This document shows, in pieces, positions 16,904-24,218 of a stretch of 64,000 bases of DNA (positions within the stretch are counted from its first letter, which is position 1; each line of letters begins with the position of its first letter). Source of the stretch: Alistipes sp. (GTDB taxonomy: Bacteria > Bacteroidota > Bacteroidia > Bacteroidales > Rikenellaceae). The translations under genes and the position numbers were made by a program. The DNA lies in contig JAITWH010000015.1 of NCBI GenBank assembly GCA_031285405.1, positions 1 to 64,000 on the forward strand, written 5' to 3'. A model generated the notes under the pieces. It worked only from the letters and a program-made list of their open reading frames with translations, was not told where the DNA came from and made no database searches.

Positions 16904-17030
16904 CCCCAAAAAAAGCGTTACATAGGTAACACTCACCCAAAAAAAAGCGTGACATCGGTAACACTACCCCAAAAAAAAGCGTGACATCGGTAACACTCGC
17001 CAAAACAAAAAGCGTGTCATTTGTAACACT
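16904..17030 (+). repeat. Four tandem iteron-like units between pckA and the aldo/keto reductase gene
   Basis: Units of 30, 32, 32 and 33 bp (16904-16933, 16934-16965, 16966-16997, 16998-17030). Each has a C-run, an A-tract, then AGCGTGACATCGGTAACACT or a close variant. The GTnACATnGGTAACAC core is an imperfect inverted repeat, so a dimeric regulator is one possible reader. The rest of the gap 16712-17113 is A-rich; a TACCTTTA near-promoter lies at 17069-17076. Confidence 0.85.
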
Positions 17031-17113
17031 CCACCAAATTTTCCCACGAAGAAATCCGAAAAAATCGCTACCTTTAACGCAAAATATCTAACCAAATAAA
17101 AAACTCACCCGAT

Positions 17114-18109
17114 ATGGAAAAAGACTACACAGCGGCCCCCGACCGCTACCAAAAGATGGATTATCGTCGTTGCGGCCGCAGCGGCATCCGACTCCCCAAA
17201 GTTTCGCTCGGCCTGTGGCACAATTTCGGCAGCATCGACCGCTACGAAAACTACAGTGAGATAGCGCTGGAGGCGTTTGACGCGGGTATCACCCACTTCG
17301 ATCTGGCCAACAACTACGGCCCCGAGCCCGGGTCGGCGGAGACAAATTTCGGCCGAATCATGCGCGAGAGCCTCGGCGCCCACCGCGACGAGATGATCAT
17401 CTCGACCAAGGCGGGCTACCTCATGTGGGACGGCCCCTACGGCGAGTGGGGCTCGCGTAAGTATCTGATGGCCAGCCTCGACCAGAGTCTCAAAAGAATG
17501 GGGCTGGAGTACGTCGACATATTTTATTCGCACCGCCCCGACCCCGACACCCCGCTCGAAGAGACGATGGGCGCGGTGTCCGACGCCGTCAAACAGGGCA
17601 AGGCGCTCTACGCCGGCATCTCGAACTACGACGACGAGCAGACGCGCGCGGCGATCGAGATTCTGCGCCGCAACGGCACCCCGTGCCTGATCCATCAGGA
17701 GAAGTACTCGATGTTTGTGCGCACCGCCGAGCAGGGGCTGCTCGACACCCTCGGCCGCGAAGGGGTGGGGCTGATCGCCTTCTCGCCGCTGGCGCAGGGC
17801 ATGCTCACCGACAGATACCTGCATGGCATTCCGGAGGATTCGCGCGCGGCCAAACCGAGCGGCTTCCTGCAGTTAGGCGAGCTCACGCCCAAACGCCTGG
17901 AGCAGATCGCAGCCCTCAACGCCATCGCCGGGCAGCGCGGCCAGACCCTCGCCGAGATGGCCCTCGCGTGGCTGCTCAAAGACCCTCGCGTGACGAGCGT
18001 GTTGGTGGGCGCAAGCTCGGTGGCGCAGCTGCGCGCCAACCTGCGCGTACTCGGCTCGCCCGACTTCACCACCGGCGAACTTGAAACCATTGAGGCGATA
18101 CTAGCCTGA
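17114..18109 (+). CDS. Aldo/keto reductase (YghZ/MgrA-like)
   Basis: 331 residues. The catalytic tetrad is recognisable: Asp63 and Tyr68 in FDLANNYG, Lys99 in STKAGY and His140 in YSHRPD. The GPEPGSAETNFG loop and VGASS phosphate-binding segment match the YghZ/YajO branch, which reduces aldehydes such as glyceraldehyde-3-phosphate with NADPH; the true substrate is unknown. The gene stands alone between the iteron-like array and a long perfect hairpin. The array lies 84 nt upstream of the start codon and is the obvious candidate for its control. Confidence 0.9.
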   Translation: MEKDYTAAPDRYQKMDYRRCGRSGIRLPKVSLGLWHNFGSIDRYENYSEIALEAFDAGITHFDLANNYGPEPGSAETNFGRIMRESLGAHRDEMIISTKAGYLMWDGPYGEWGSRKYLMASLDQSLKRMGLEYVDIFYSHRPDPDTPLEETMGAVSDAVKQGKALYAGISNYDDEQTRAAIEILRRNGTPCLIHQEKYSMFVRTAEQGLLDTLGREGVGLIAFSPLAQGMLTDRYLHGIPEDSRAAKPSGFLQLGELTPKRLEQIAALNAIAGQRGQTLAEMALAWLLKDPRVTSVLVGASSVAQLRANLRVLGSPDFTTGELETIEAILA

Positions 18110-18119
18110 ATAGGATATA

Positions 18120-18163
18120 ACACAACGAAAGGCAGCAGTGTACACTGCTGCCTTTCGTTGTGT
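18120..18163. terminator. Perfect 22-bp hairpin after the aldo/keto reductase gene
   Basis: 18120-18141 is exactly complementary to 18142-18163 with no spacer, 10 nt past the stop codon. There is no T-run, but the length suggests a bidirectional terminator between convergent genes. Confidence 0.7.
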
Positions 18164-18170
18164 ATAGAAA

Positions 18171-18683
18171 TTATATAGAGCGAACTTGAGCCCCAAAATA
18201 CTCTACAGCCCCTATGATCAAATCTTTTTGATGTGGGCGACACGTCCTTGCGGTACCATCTTCACTGTAGGATTTTGTCTCGATAAGGTTGTCATCTTTA
18301 GTTCCCAAAAATTCACGAAGTTTGAAACCACCATTATTTGGAGAAGAATCGTCATTGATTTTAAGCACAATAACATCCCCTGCATTGAGGCCGTTAACGC
18401 CTCTGGTAGCATCTTCAAATTTGCGAACGAGTACAAAATCACGGTTCTTAATTCCCTTTGGCGCCATGGACATACCGTCGACACGGAAAGCCATGAAATT
18501 TTTGCTACGCAGTATTCGATGCCCTGCGAAAAGAAACCGAGAGAGAAAAACTTTTTCCTCTTGAAGCTCATGTGACTTTTTGACATCACCCGCAATTGTC
18601 GGGCTGACGGCAGTTGCCTCAACTCCAGTGCCCATGTACAACAGAAGGCACCCGATTATAAGAAATAAAATGAATAATACCAT
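18171..18683 (-). CDS. Membrane-anchored S24/S26-like Ser-Lys protease domain protein
   Basis: 170 residues. An N-terminal hydrophobic helix (1-20) is followed by a soluble domain with VDGMSMAPKGIKNRDFVLV, the hallmark of LexA/UmuD (S24) and signal peptidase (S26) folds. Ser72 is the predicted nucleophile and Lys121 (GFKLREF) the general base; the 49-residue spacing lies between LexA and signal peptidase I. There is no helix-turn-helix. It starts 5 nt after the stop of a four-helix membrane protein and is probably co-transcribed with it. Lower GC than the flanks suggests acquisition. Substrate unknown; an uncommon signal-peptidase-like enzyme is one possibility. Confidence 0.65.
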   Translation of the reverse strand: MVLFILFLIIGCLLLYMGTGVEATAVSPTIAGDVKKSHELQEEKVFLSRFLFAGHRILRSKNFMAFRVDGMSMAPKGIKNRDFVLVRKFEDATRGVNGLNAGDVIVLKINDDSSPNNGGFKLREFLGTKDDNLIETKSYSEDGTARTCRPHQKDLIIGAVEYFGAQVRSI

Positions 18684-18688
18684 TTTTA

Positions 18689-19141
18689 TCAGTGTTTTAA
18701 TTTAACCAATTCCATGCTTGAATTGTTTGAAGTTTTTAAAAATTGCTCATTGCTCATCAAACTGCCGATTTTCAGAACAAAAACCGCGCCAAAAAATATG
18801 AGCATTGTGCTTTTGTGGTGAATTCCATCAAACCACATGAAGCCGATTGTCAATAATGATGCGATTCCTGAGAGAAAAGCCAAAACAACCACTAAGTCGG
18901 GGTATTTCTCTTTCTTGATACCGCATGCCCACATGTAATCCCAAACAAGCATTATGGTCAGTCCAAGCATGGGAAACATGAGGTCCTTGCCATCAGGCAA
19001 ACAAGAAAAATAATCTTGTAGGGGTATGCGTTTTATTAGGTGTTTTTCTGCCATATCCGAAAAACCAAAAATCAATGACGGGACCAACCAAACCAAACCC
19101 ATCAGAATTGCGAGCCATTTGACTATTGTGCTATGTTTCAT
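18689..19141 (-). CDS. Small four-helix membrane protein, partner of the S24/S26-like protein
   Basis: 150 residues with four predicted membrane segments (about 7-27, 53-72, 82-101 and 110-127), ending in a short polar tail. I do not recognise the family. It is the first gene of a two-gene minus-strand unit with the Ser-Lys protease 5 nt downstream, so it may be a membrane partner or substrate of that protease. AT-rich compared with pckA and the reductase upstream. Confidence 0.65.
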   Translation of the reverse strand: MKHSTIVKWLAILMGLVWLVPSLIFGFSDMAEKHLIKRIPLQDYFSCLPDGKDLMFPMLGLTIMLVWDYMWACGIKKEKYPDLVVVLAFLSGIASLLTIGFMWFDGIHHKSTMLIFFGAVFVLKIGSLMSNEQFLKTSNNSSMELVKLKH

Positions 19142-19307
19142 GTTTTGTAAGGGCTACGGGAGCAGTAGTTTTCAATTTTGGGACAGCAAAAGTATATCAT
19201 TTTTCTGTTAAAAACATCAAAAAGAGGTGAAAATAGCGTGAGTATAAGAAAAAATGATTGCCAGATGTAGTTGGCATAAGTGAAATTTATTAAACAGAGG
19301 GTTTTAC

Positions 19308-19386
19308 AACTGATACAAATACCGACATATGCTCTTTTGGGGGACTTTTCGAACTCCGTGAGGTAGATCAAGATATCCGGCACCAC
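19308..19386 (-). pseudogene. Remnant of the 3' end of an acyl-CoA synthetase gene
   Basis: This segment is about 80 percent identical to the last 79 bases of the acyl-CoA synthetase gene (20132 onward). On the minus strand it still translates as ILIYLTEFEKSPKRAYVGI, against IVIYPTEFEKTPKKSIRRY in the intact gene, then runs on without the normal stop. It is a decayed duplicate lying on the other side of the peroxiredoxin-like gene. Nothing else is visible in the gap 19142-19423. Confidence 0.8.
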
Positions 19387-19423
19387 ATAGAAAAGGTGAA
19401 ACAGTACTTATTCAGACTTCTAA

Positions 19424-20071
19424 TTACGACTTTAGGCCTCGGAGGATGCTGCCGAGGAGTGGCCATTGGATGCGGCCGGCGGTGGCGATGCCGAGAGGGG
19501 TTATGTGTGCGAACGCAACCTTTTTCTCCAGAGGCTCAACCACATAGAGCGCCGTCACCGGAACAATAAACTCGGTGTTGAGGCCGCCCGACGACGCCGT
19601 GAGTCGCTCGTGCAGCCGCTCCTGCTGCGCCCACGCGAGCCCCATCCCCTTGGACAGCACGCCCGGGCCGTCGCCGAACAGATACTTTCCGTCGAGACCC
19701 GAAGCCGCGCTCGTCGCCATCAGTCCGGCGGGGGCATCGGGGCTGACTGCCACAAGGTTATAGCCCATCGACTCGATCTCCGCCAAGTGAGGCACGAAGG
19801 TCTCCTTGAAGTGGTTGGTGCAGTTGCCGCACCACTCGCCGCGATAGAAGACCACGATCGTGGGGCGCTCACCAACAAGCGAATAGAGCGTCGTGGCCCG
19901 CCCGTCGACCCCCACGAGAGGCGCGTCGGGAACGACCTCGCCCACCATCAGCGGCGATGCGTCGGTTGCGACAGTTACGACAGTTGCGGCGTTTGCGACT
20001 TGAGCGCTGGCACGCCCCGCGGCCATGCAAAACATCAGCATGGCGGCTGCGAAAAACATTGCTTTTTTCAT
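19424..20071 (-). CDS. Exported peroxiredoxin/thioredoxin-fold protein (AhpC-TSA family)
   Basis: 215 residues. An N-terminal signal peptide (about 1-23, ending ASA-Q) precedes an AhpC/TSA-like thioredoxin fold: VGEVVPDAPL, VVFYRGEWCGNC and SPDAPAG. The WCGNC motif has two cysteines, so it may act as a disulfide reductase or peroxidase in the periplasm. It lies downstream of an acyl-CoA synthetase in the same orientation, and is bracketed by that gene and a remnant duplicate of its 3' end, suggesting it moved with a duplicated segment. Confidence 0.8.
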   Translation of the reverse strand: MKKAMFFAAAMLMFCMAAGRASAQVANAATVVTVATDASPLMVGEVVPDAPLVGVDGRATTLYSLVGERPTIVVFYRGEWCGNCTNHFKETFVPHLAEIESMGYNLVAVSPDAPAGLMATSAASGLDGKYLFGDGPGVLSKGMGLAWAQQERLHERLTASSGGLNTEFIVPVTALYVVEPLEKKVAFAHITPLGIATAGRIQWPLLGSILRGLKS

Positions 20072-20131
20072 GATTCGATACGTTGTTAGATACGTTTAGG
20101 TTATGCGATGAGTCTATGGAAATCGGTGATT

Positions 20132-21790
20132 CTATAACTGATACAGGTATCGCCGGATGCTCTTCTTGGGGGTCTTTTCGAACTCCGTGGGGTAGATCAC
20201 GATGCTCGACACCCGCTCGAAAGGCGCGACAAGCCCGTTGAGCTCGGCCAGATTGCGGTCCATGATCTCGGGAATCGCCTCGTCGCCAACGCCCTCTGTC
20301 TGAGCGGTTTCGTAGTCGGGATAGACCATCGCGACCAACCGCCCCTCGCGCTCGACAACCAGCGACTCCATCACCAAATACAAATTGTTGAGCTTCGCCT
20401 CGATCTCCTCCGGATAGATGTTTTGGCCGCTGGCCGACAGGATCATCGTCTTCGAACGCCCGCGAATGTAGAGCGTGCCGTCGTCGTCCATCGTGCCGAT
20501 GTCGCCCGTGTGCAACCACCCGTCGCGCAGCACGTCGGCGGTCGCTGCATCGTTCTTGTAGTACCCCGCCATGACGTTCTCGCCCCTCACCACGATCTCG
20601 CCCGCGACCCCCGCCGGATCGGGCGAGTCGATGTGAACCTCCAGATAGTCACGCAGATATCTGCCCACCGACCCGGGCTTGAACCCCGTCCAGTAGGTGT
20701 AACTTATGAGCGGCGCAGTCTCGGTCATGCCATAGCCTACGGTTATGGGAAATTTGATTCGCATAAGGAACTCCTCGGTGTCGGGGCTGATCGCCGCCCC
20801 CCCGACTATGAACTCGCCCACCTCGCCGCCGAACGCGTCCAACAGCTTTTTGCGAATCATGGAGTAGATCGTCTTGTCGACCAACGGGATTTTGAGCCCC
20901 CATCGCATCGCCCCCCTTTCGAGCATAGGCGCGATCTGTTTGCGGTAGACCTTTTCGAGGATCAGCGGCACGCAGCAGATCAGGTGGGGCTTCACCTCGC
21001 GCATCGCCTCCATCAGGATTTTGGCGGCGGGGATCTTGCCCAGCAGCGTCACGTGAGTCCCCTCGGCCAGCGGACACAGGAAGTCGAACGCGCACCCGTA
21101 GGCGTGGGCCAACGGCAGGAACGACAGCACGCGCGAACCTCTGTAAAATATCTTCTCGTCGATGGCGAACTGCACGTTGGCCGTCAGGTTGTTCACCGTC
21201 AGCATCACCCCCTTGCTGTATCCGGTCGTGCCGCTGGTGTAGTTGAGCAGACACACGTGGTCGTTCGGGATGTCGGGGTAGGCGATGTCGCTTGTCGAGA
21301 ATCCGTTGGGGTAGGCCTCGCGGTAGTGGCGGGTGATATCTCTCTGGAACCGTGTGAGGGTGTGGCCGTCGCGCTCGAAGATGCAGTGCAGATCGGTGAG
21401 CGAGAAGACCGCCTCGATGCGCTCTACCTGCGGGGGCTCGATCACGTCCCAGTAGTTGTCGCCCACGAAGAGCAGCCGGCTCTCCGAGTGGTTGACGATG
21501 TGTACTATGTCGTTGGCGTTGAAGTCCTGCAGGATGGGCACTATCACCGCGCCGTAGGTGATCGTCGCCATGTAGGCTATGCACCAGCGGGGGTTGGCCC
21601 TGCCCAGCAGTGCGATCTTGTCGCCCTGTTTTATCTTCGCCTTTTCGAACAGCAGGTGTACTTTGGCGATCTCCTTGGCCATCTCGTAGTAGGAGAACGA
21701 CTCCTTTTTGAAGTAGTCGGACAGAGCCGGAAGCTCGCGGTGTTCGCGAAAACTCCTTTCGTAGATCTTTATCAGGTTGACTTCTAACAT
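20132..21790 (-). CDS. Long-chain acyl-CoA synthetase (AMP-binding family)
   Basis: 552 residues from ATG 21790 (upstream in-frame extension to 21856 is intergenic). ANL-family motifs are present: YTSGTTGYSKGV (P-loop), GYGMTETAP, GWLHTGDIG and RSKTMILSASGQNIYPEEIE. It activates fatty acids to acyl-AMP and then acyl-CoA at the inner membrane; chain preference cannot be read. The gene ends in a segment (EFEKTPKKSIRRYLYQL) copied in degraded form at 19308-19386. Confidence 0.92.
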   Translation of the reverse strand: MLEVNLIKIYERSFREHRELPALSDYFKKESFSYYEMAKEIAKVHLLFEKAKIKQGDKIALLGRANPRWCIAYMATITYGAVIVPILQDFNANDIVHIVNHSESRLLFVGDNYWDVIEPPQVERIEAVFSLTDLHCIFERDGHTLTRFQRDITRHYREAYPNGFSTSDIAYPDIPNDHVCLLNYTSGTTGYSKGVMLTVNNLTANVQFAIDEKIFYRGSRVLSFLPLAHAYGCAFDFLCPLAEGTHVTLLGKIPAAKILMEAMREVKPHLICCVPLILEKVYRKQIAPMLERGAMRWGLKIPLVDKTIYSMIRKKLLDAFGGEVGEFIVGGAAISPDTEEFLMRIKFPITVGYGMTETAPLISYTYWTGFKPGSVGRYLRDYLEVHIDSPDPAGVAGEIVVRGENVMAGYYKNDAATADVLRDGWLHTGDIGTMDDDGTLYIRGRSKTMILSASGQNIYPEEIEAKLNNLYLVMESLVVEREGRLVAMVYPDYETAQTEGVGDEAIPEIMDRNLAELNGLVAPFERVSSIVIYPTEFEKTPKKSIRRYLYQL

Positions 21791-21877
21791 TGTGTTTTCG
21801 GATTTCGGGGATTTTGTGCCGGTGCGTAAAATTAATAATAATTTAACAATTCCCAAACTGCGCCTACTAACATCGCG

Positions 21878-21921
21878 CCTATAACTAAGACTTTAGTTAT
21901 ATAACTAAAAACTTAGTTGAA
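21878..21921. repeat. AACTAA palindrome, copy A
   Basis: TATAACTAAGAC, TTTAGTTATATAACTAAA and AACTTAGTT form two nested dyads around a central TTAGTTATATAACTAA. It overlaps the stop codon of the next minus-strand gene, contributing its LQLSF end. Copies B, C and D lie at 27664, 28381 and 44784. Confidence 0.85.
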
Positions 21922-22444
21922 GCCCCATTCCGGCGTCGGTCGCGGCGAGCGAGAGGGTGGCTTCGCGTCGTGGCAGCGCTGCGATGCCGGCGTGGGAGTT
22001 GTACTCGGCGGCGGCCTTGCGGTATTGCGATATGGAGAGCAGCTCCATCCCGAAGCCGGCACCCGCGAATATCACACCCGCGACCACGCCCGCGCCGGAG
22101 AACTCTCCTCTTGCGATGGCGTTGCCCACGTCGAACCCGATGAGCCCTCCGCCGATGCCTCCCAATATCATGGCGCCCACGTTCCATCCCTGTCCGCGGC
22201 GGATGTGCCTCATCGCGTAGCGGTAGGGTCGCGCGTACTTTTTCGCCTCTTTGATGGAGATGTGGGCGTCGTTCATGTAGAACCCCCTCTGGTTGGCGGA
22301 CATCAGACTTCCGACGGCGAACTCGCTCTCCGGCACCATCATCGGCAGCGGCGGCGGGACAACCTGCGCCCGGGTCGATGCGACGGAGAACAGGGTTATG
22401 AACAGCATGGGCAGCGCGATTGAGATCAACAGCGATCGTTTCAT
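21905..22444 (-). CDS. Exported Gly-rich two-helix protein, paralogue of 27777-28367
   Basis: 179 residues. Signal peptide (about 1-26, ending TRA-Q), a Pro-rich segment, then a Gly-zipper pair of hydrophobic stretches (GAMILGGIGGGLIG and GVVAGVIFAGAGFG), an amphipathic AAAEYNSH segment and a C-terminal strand ending in Phe. The same plan, including YN-x-H and a C-terminal aromatic strand, occurs in the plus-strand gene at 27777. I do not recognise the family; an outer-membrane or periplasmic location is likely. Its 3' end overlaps an AACTAA palindrome. Confidence 0.7.
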   Translation of the reverse strand: MKRSLLISIALPMLFITLFSVASTRAQVVPPPLPMMVPESEFAVGSLMSANQRGFYMNDAHISIKEAKKYARPYRYAMRHIRRGQGWNVGAMILGGIGGGLIGFDVGNAIARGEFSGAGVVAGVIFAGAGFGMELLSISQYRKAAAEYNSHAGIAALPRREATLSLAATDAGMGLQLSF

Positions 22445-22466
22445 GGTTTTGGTGTTTTTGGTGATG

Positions 22467-22739
22467 TTATTCGTAGTGGTCTCTCATCTCCAGGACGTAA
22501 ACCGTCTCCTCGTCTTCGTCGATGCGATAGGTGAGGCGATGCTCGTCGTTGATGCGCCGCGACCACTGCCCCCGACGATCGTGTTTCAGACGCTCGGGTT
22601 TTCCCGTGCCGGTTTGGGGGTGCTCGCGCAACTCTTCGGTCAGAGCGAATACCTTTCGACACAACGCTTTGTTGCCGCTTTTTTCGAATGCCTTCAAAGC
22701 TTGGGCAGCTTCGTGGGAAAATGTCAATTTGTATCCCAT
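22467..22739 (-). CDS. yoeB: YoeB/Txe-family mRNA interferase toxin
   Basis: 90 residues, family length. Conserved signature GTGKPERLK (Glu49), SRRINDEHRLTYRI and the C-terminal HY pair (His88-Tyr89) match YoeB catalytic positions. YoeB binds the ribosomal A site and cleaves mRNA during translation. The gene overlaps its YefM-like antitoxin by 16 nt, with toxin second, the standard order. Confidence 0.92.
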   Translation of the reverse strand: MGYKLTFSHEAAQALKAFEKSGNKALCRKVFALTEELREHPQTGTGKPERLKHDRRGQWSRRINDEHRLTYRIDEDEETVYVLEMRDHYE

Positions 22740-22993
22740 ACTCCCAGCATTTTAGCCACCTCTTCCGACGTCAGCTCGATGCTCCGGCCCTCGGCGATGT
22801 CGAGTTCGGCCTGGCGCAGATTTTCGATGACGGCGGGGTTGGAGTAGTAGGTGTCGTTGTCGACGATCTGGGTCTTGGGGAGAAGCTCATAGGAGTTTCC
22901 CGAACGATGGGTGATTATCACACGCTCGGTGTTGGCCAGCTGCAAATAGTGGCTCATGTTTTTGCGGAAATCGGTTGCGCGAACTATCGTCAT
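22724..22993 (-). CDS. yefM: YefM/Phd-family antitoxin
   Basis: 89 residues from ATG 22993. The N-terminal Phd/YefM DNA-binding fold is indicated by TDFRKNMSHYL and VIITHRSGNSYELLP. The C-terminal third (IELTSEEVAKML) should wrap YoeB. A longer in-frame extension (to 23392) crosses the promoter and the neighbouring methyltransferase gene and is rejected. A perfect inverted repeat (23011-23036) between promoter and start is a good autoregulatory operator. Confidence 0.88.
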   Translation of the reverse strand: MTIVRATDFRKNMSHYLQLANTERVIITHRSGNSYELLPKTQIVDNDTYYSNPAVIENLRQAELDIAEGRSIELTSEEVAKMLGVWDTN

Positions 22994-23010
22994 AGCTGTA
23001 ATTTTTTTGT

Positions 23011-23036
23011 GAAACGTACGCTGTGCCGTACGTTTC
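23011..23036 (-). promoter_or_regulatory. Operator-like inverted repeat of yefM-yoeB
   Basis: GAAACGTACG (23011-23020) and CGTACGTTTC (23027-23036) are perfect 10-bp arms around a 6-bp spacer, placed between the -7 box and the antitoxin start. YefM-YoeB complexes repress their own operons, so this is the likely binding site. Confidence 0.75.
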
Positions 23037-23046
23037 GTGTGTTGCA

Positions 23047-23054
23047 CAAAGGTA
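23047..23054 (-). promoter_or_regulatory. yefM-yoeB promoter (-7 box)
   Basis: The minus strand reads TACCTTTG, about 54 nt before ATG 22993. The operator-like dyad lies immediately downstream, where it would block initiation. Confidence 0.65.
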
Positions 23055-23055
23055 A

Positions 23056-23892
23056 TCAAATTTTTCGGACGACGTAGAGTATCTCGGGGCGGAGGGCGAA
23101 TTTTTTGCGTTCGGCGGGGGGGAGGGGGGCGAGGTAGTCGATCTCGGAGACCTGCCAGCCCGACTCGCGCAGCCGGTCGGCGTAGTCGCGGCCGTAGATG
23201 CGTCGGTGGTCGTACTGACCGAAGAGGCGGGTGCGCTCGCGGCGCGAGGTGATGGTGTCGTCCTCGAAGGTTGCGGCGCGCGTCTCGTCGACTGGCGACA
23301 GCAGCACTCCCCATCCGCCCGCGCGAGTGACGCGGTGCAGCTCGCGCATGGCGAGGCGGTCGTCGGCCACGTGCTCCAACACGTGGTTGCACATCACCAC
23401 GTCGAACGTGCCGTCGGCGAACGGGATGCTCTGAACGTCTAAGCGTACACGCGCGAGGGGGCTTTCGAGGTCGGCGGTTATGTAGTTTTCGGGGGGGAGG
23501 ATTTTTTCTAACTTGCGCGAGAGGCAGACTTCGGGGGCTATGTGGAGCATTTTTTTTGTGCTACCTGATTGCAGCAGGTCGGGTTTTTGTTGGCCGAGCT
23601 TTTGTGGGTCGGTCGCTTGCAGCAGGTCGGTTTCGCGGCTGAGCCATAGCCAGAGCATGCGGTGGCGCTCCAATGCCAGGCATCTCGGACAGAGGGCGTT
23701 GCGGCGTACTTCGACGTAGCCGTAGGGCATGAATCGTCGGTAGCGAGCGCCGCATAGCGGGCACTCGACGCCGTTGTTTTTTACGCGGCCGATGGTGTAC
23801 CAGAGCCCGGCCACGGGCATTGCCCATCCTGCGATTCGTTGCAGTGTGCCTCGCGGTATCTTGTTTAGGATCAGTTTTATCATCTTAATCAT
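23056..23892 (-). CDS. SAM-dependent methyltransferase with N-terminal zinc ribbon
   Basis: 278 residues (or 275 if the second Met at 23883 is used; the first lies inside a repeat). Four cysteines, C44-x2-C47 and C68-x2-C71, form a zinc-ribbon-like knuckle. The class I methyltransferase part follows: LHIAPE, ITADLESP, VQSIPFADGTFDVVMCNHVLEHV. This domain pair resembles proteins in Bacteroidetes glycan or surface-polysaccharide regions, but the substrate is unknown. It is the only gene in its immediate unit; upstream lies a CATGAATC repeat. Confidence 0.82.
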   Translation of the reverse strand: MIKMIKLILNKIPRGTLQRIAGWAMPVAGLWYTIGRVKNNGVECPLCGARYRRFMPYGYVEVRRNALCPRCLALERHRMLWLWLSRETDLLQATDPQKLGQQKPDLLQSGSTKKMLHIAPEVCLSRKLEKILPPENYITADLESPLARVRLDVQSIPFADGTFDVVMCNHVLEHVADDRLAMRELHRVTRAGGWGVLLSPVDETRAATFEDDTITSRRERTRLFGQYDHRRIYGRDYADRLRESGWQVSEIDYLAPLPPAERKKFALRPEILYVVRKI

Positions 23893-24030
23893 GAATTATG
23901 AATCATGAATCATGAATCGGGGTGTGCTTCGCACGTATATAATTTTGCGTAGCTTAAATCGCTGTCGGCGTTCCGACAGCGTTAGCACTAATCACTAACC
24001 ACTAATCACTAACCACTAATCACTGACCAC
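23886..24030. repeat. CATGAATC-word element copy 2 with ACTAATCACTAACC tandem array
   Basis: The left half repeats CATGAATC words and the GTGTGCTTCGCACGTATATA core seen at 5738-5861, followed by GCTGTCGGCGTTCCGACAGC, a hairpin. From 23989 a different word, ACTAATCACTAACC, is repeated about three times and runs into xseB, supplying its stop codon. Confidence 0.8.
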
Positions 24031-24217
24031 TGTTGAGAACTTTGTCGACCTCTTTTTCGGCGGCGGAGAGTCGTGTGCGGCACCACCCGATCAGCTCGGT
24101 GGCGCGTTTGACCTGTGCGGCGAGGGTGTCGACGTCCAGCTCGCCGGCGGCGAACCTCGCGAGAATCGCCTCGACCTCGGCTATCGCCTCTCCGTAACTT
24201 TTGGGTTGTTTTTCCAT
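24020..24217 (-). CDS. xseB: Exodeoxyribonuclease VII small subunit
   Basis: 65 residues. The SYGEAIAEVEAILARFAAGELDVDTLAAQV core matches XseB, a two-helix coiled-coil subunit that binds XseA in several copies to form the ssDNA exonuclease. The start is 2 nt after the xseA stop, so the two are translationally coupled. The last residues (SGQ) and stop lie in the repeat at 23989-24030. Confidence 0.93.
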   Translation of the reverse strand: MEKQPKSYGEAIAEVEAILARFAAGELDVDTLAAQVKRATELIGWCRTRLSAAEKEVDKVLNSGQ

Positions 24218-24218
24218 C

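Noticed and set aside
16904..17030. CRISPR array
   Set aside because: The units are contiguous direct repeats without unique spacers and no cas gene is present.
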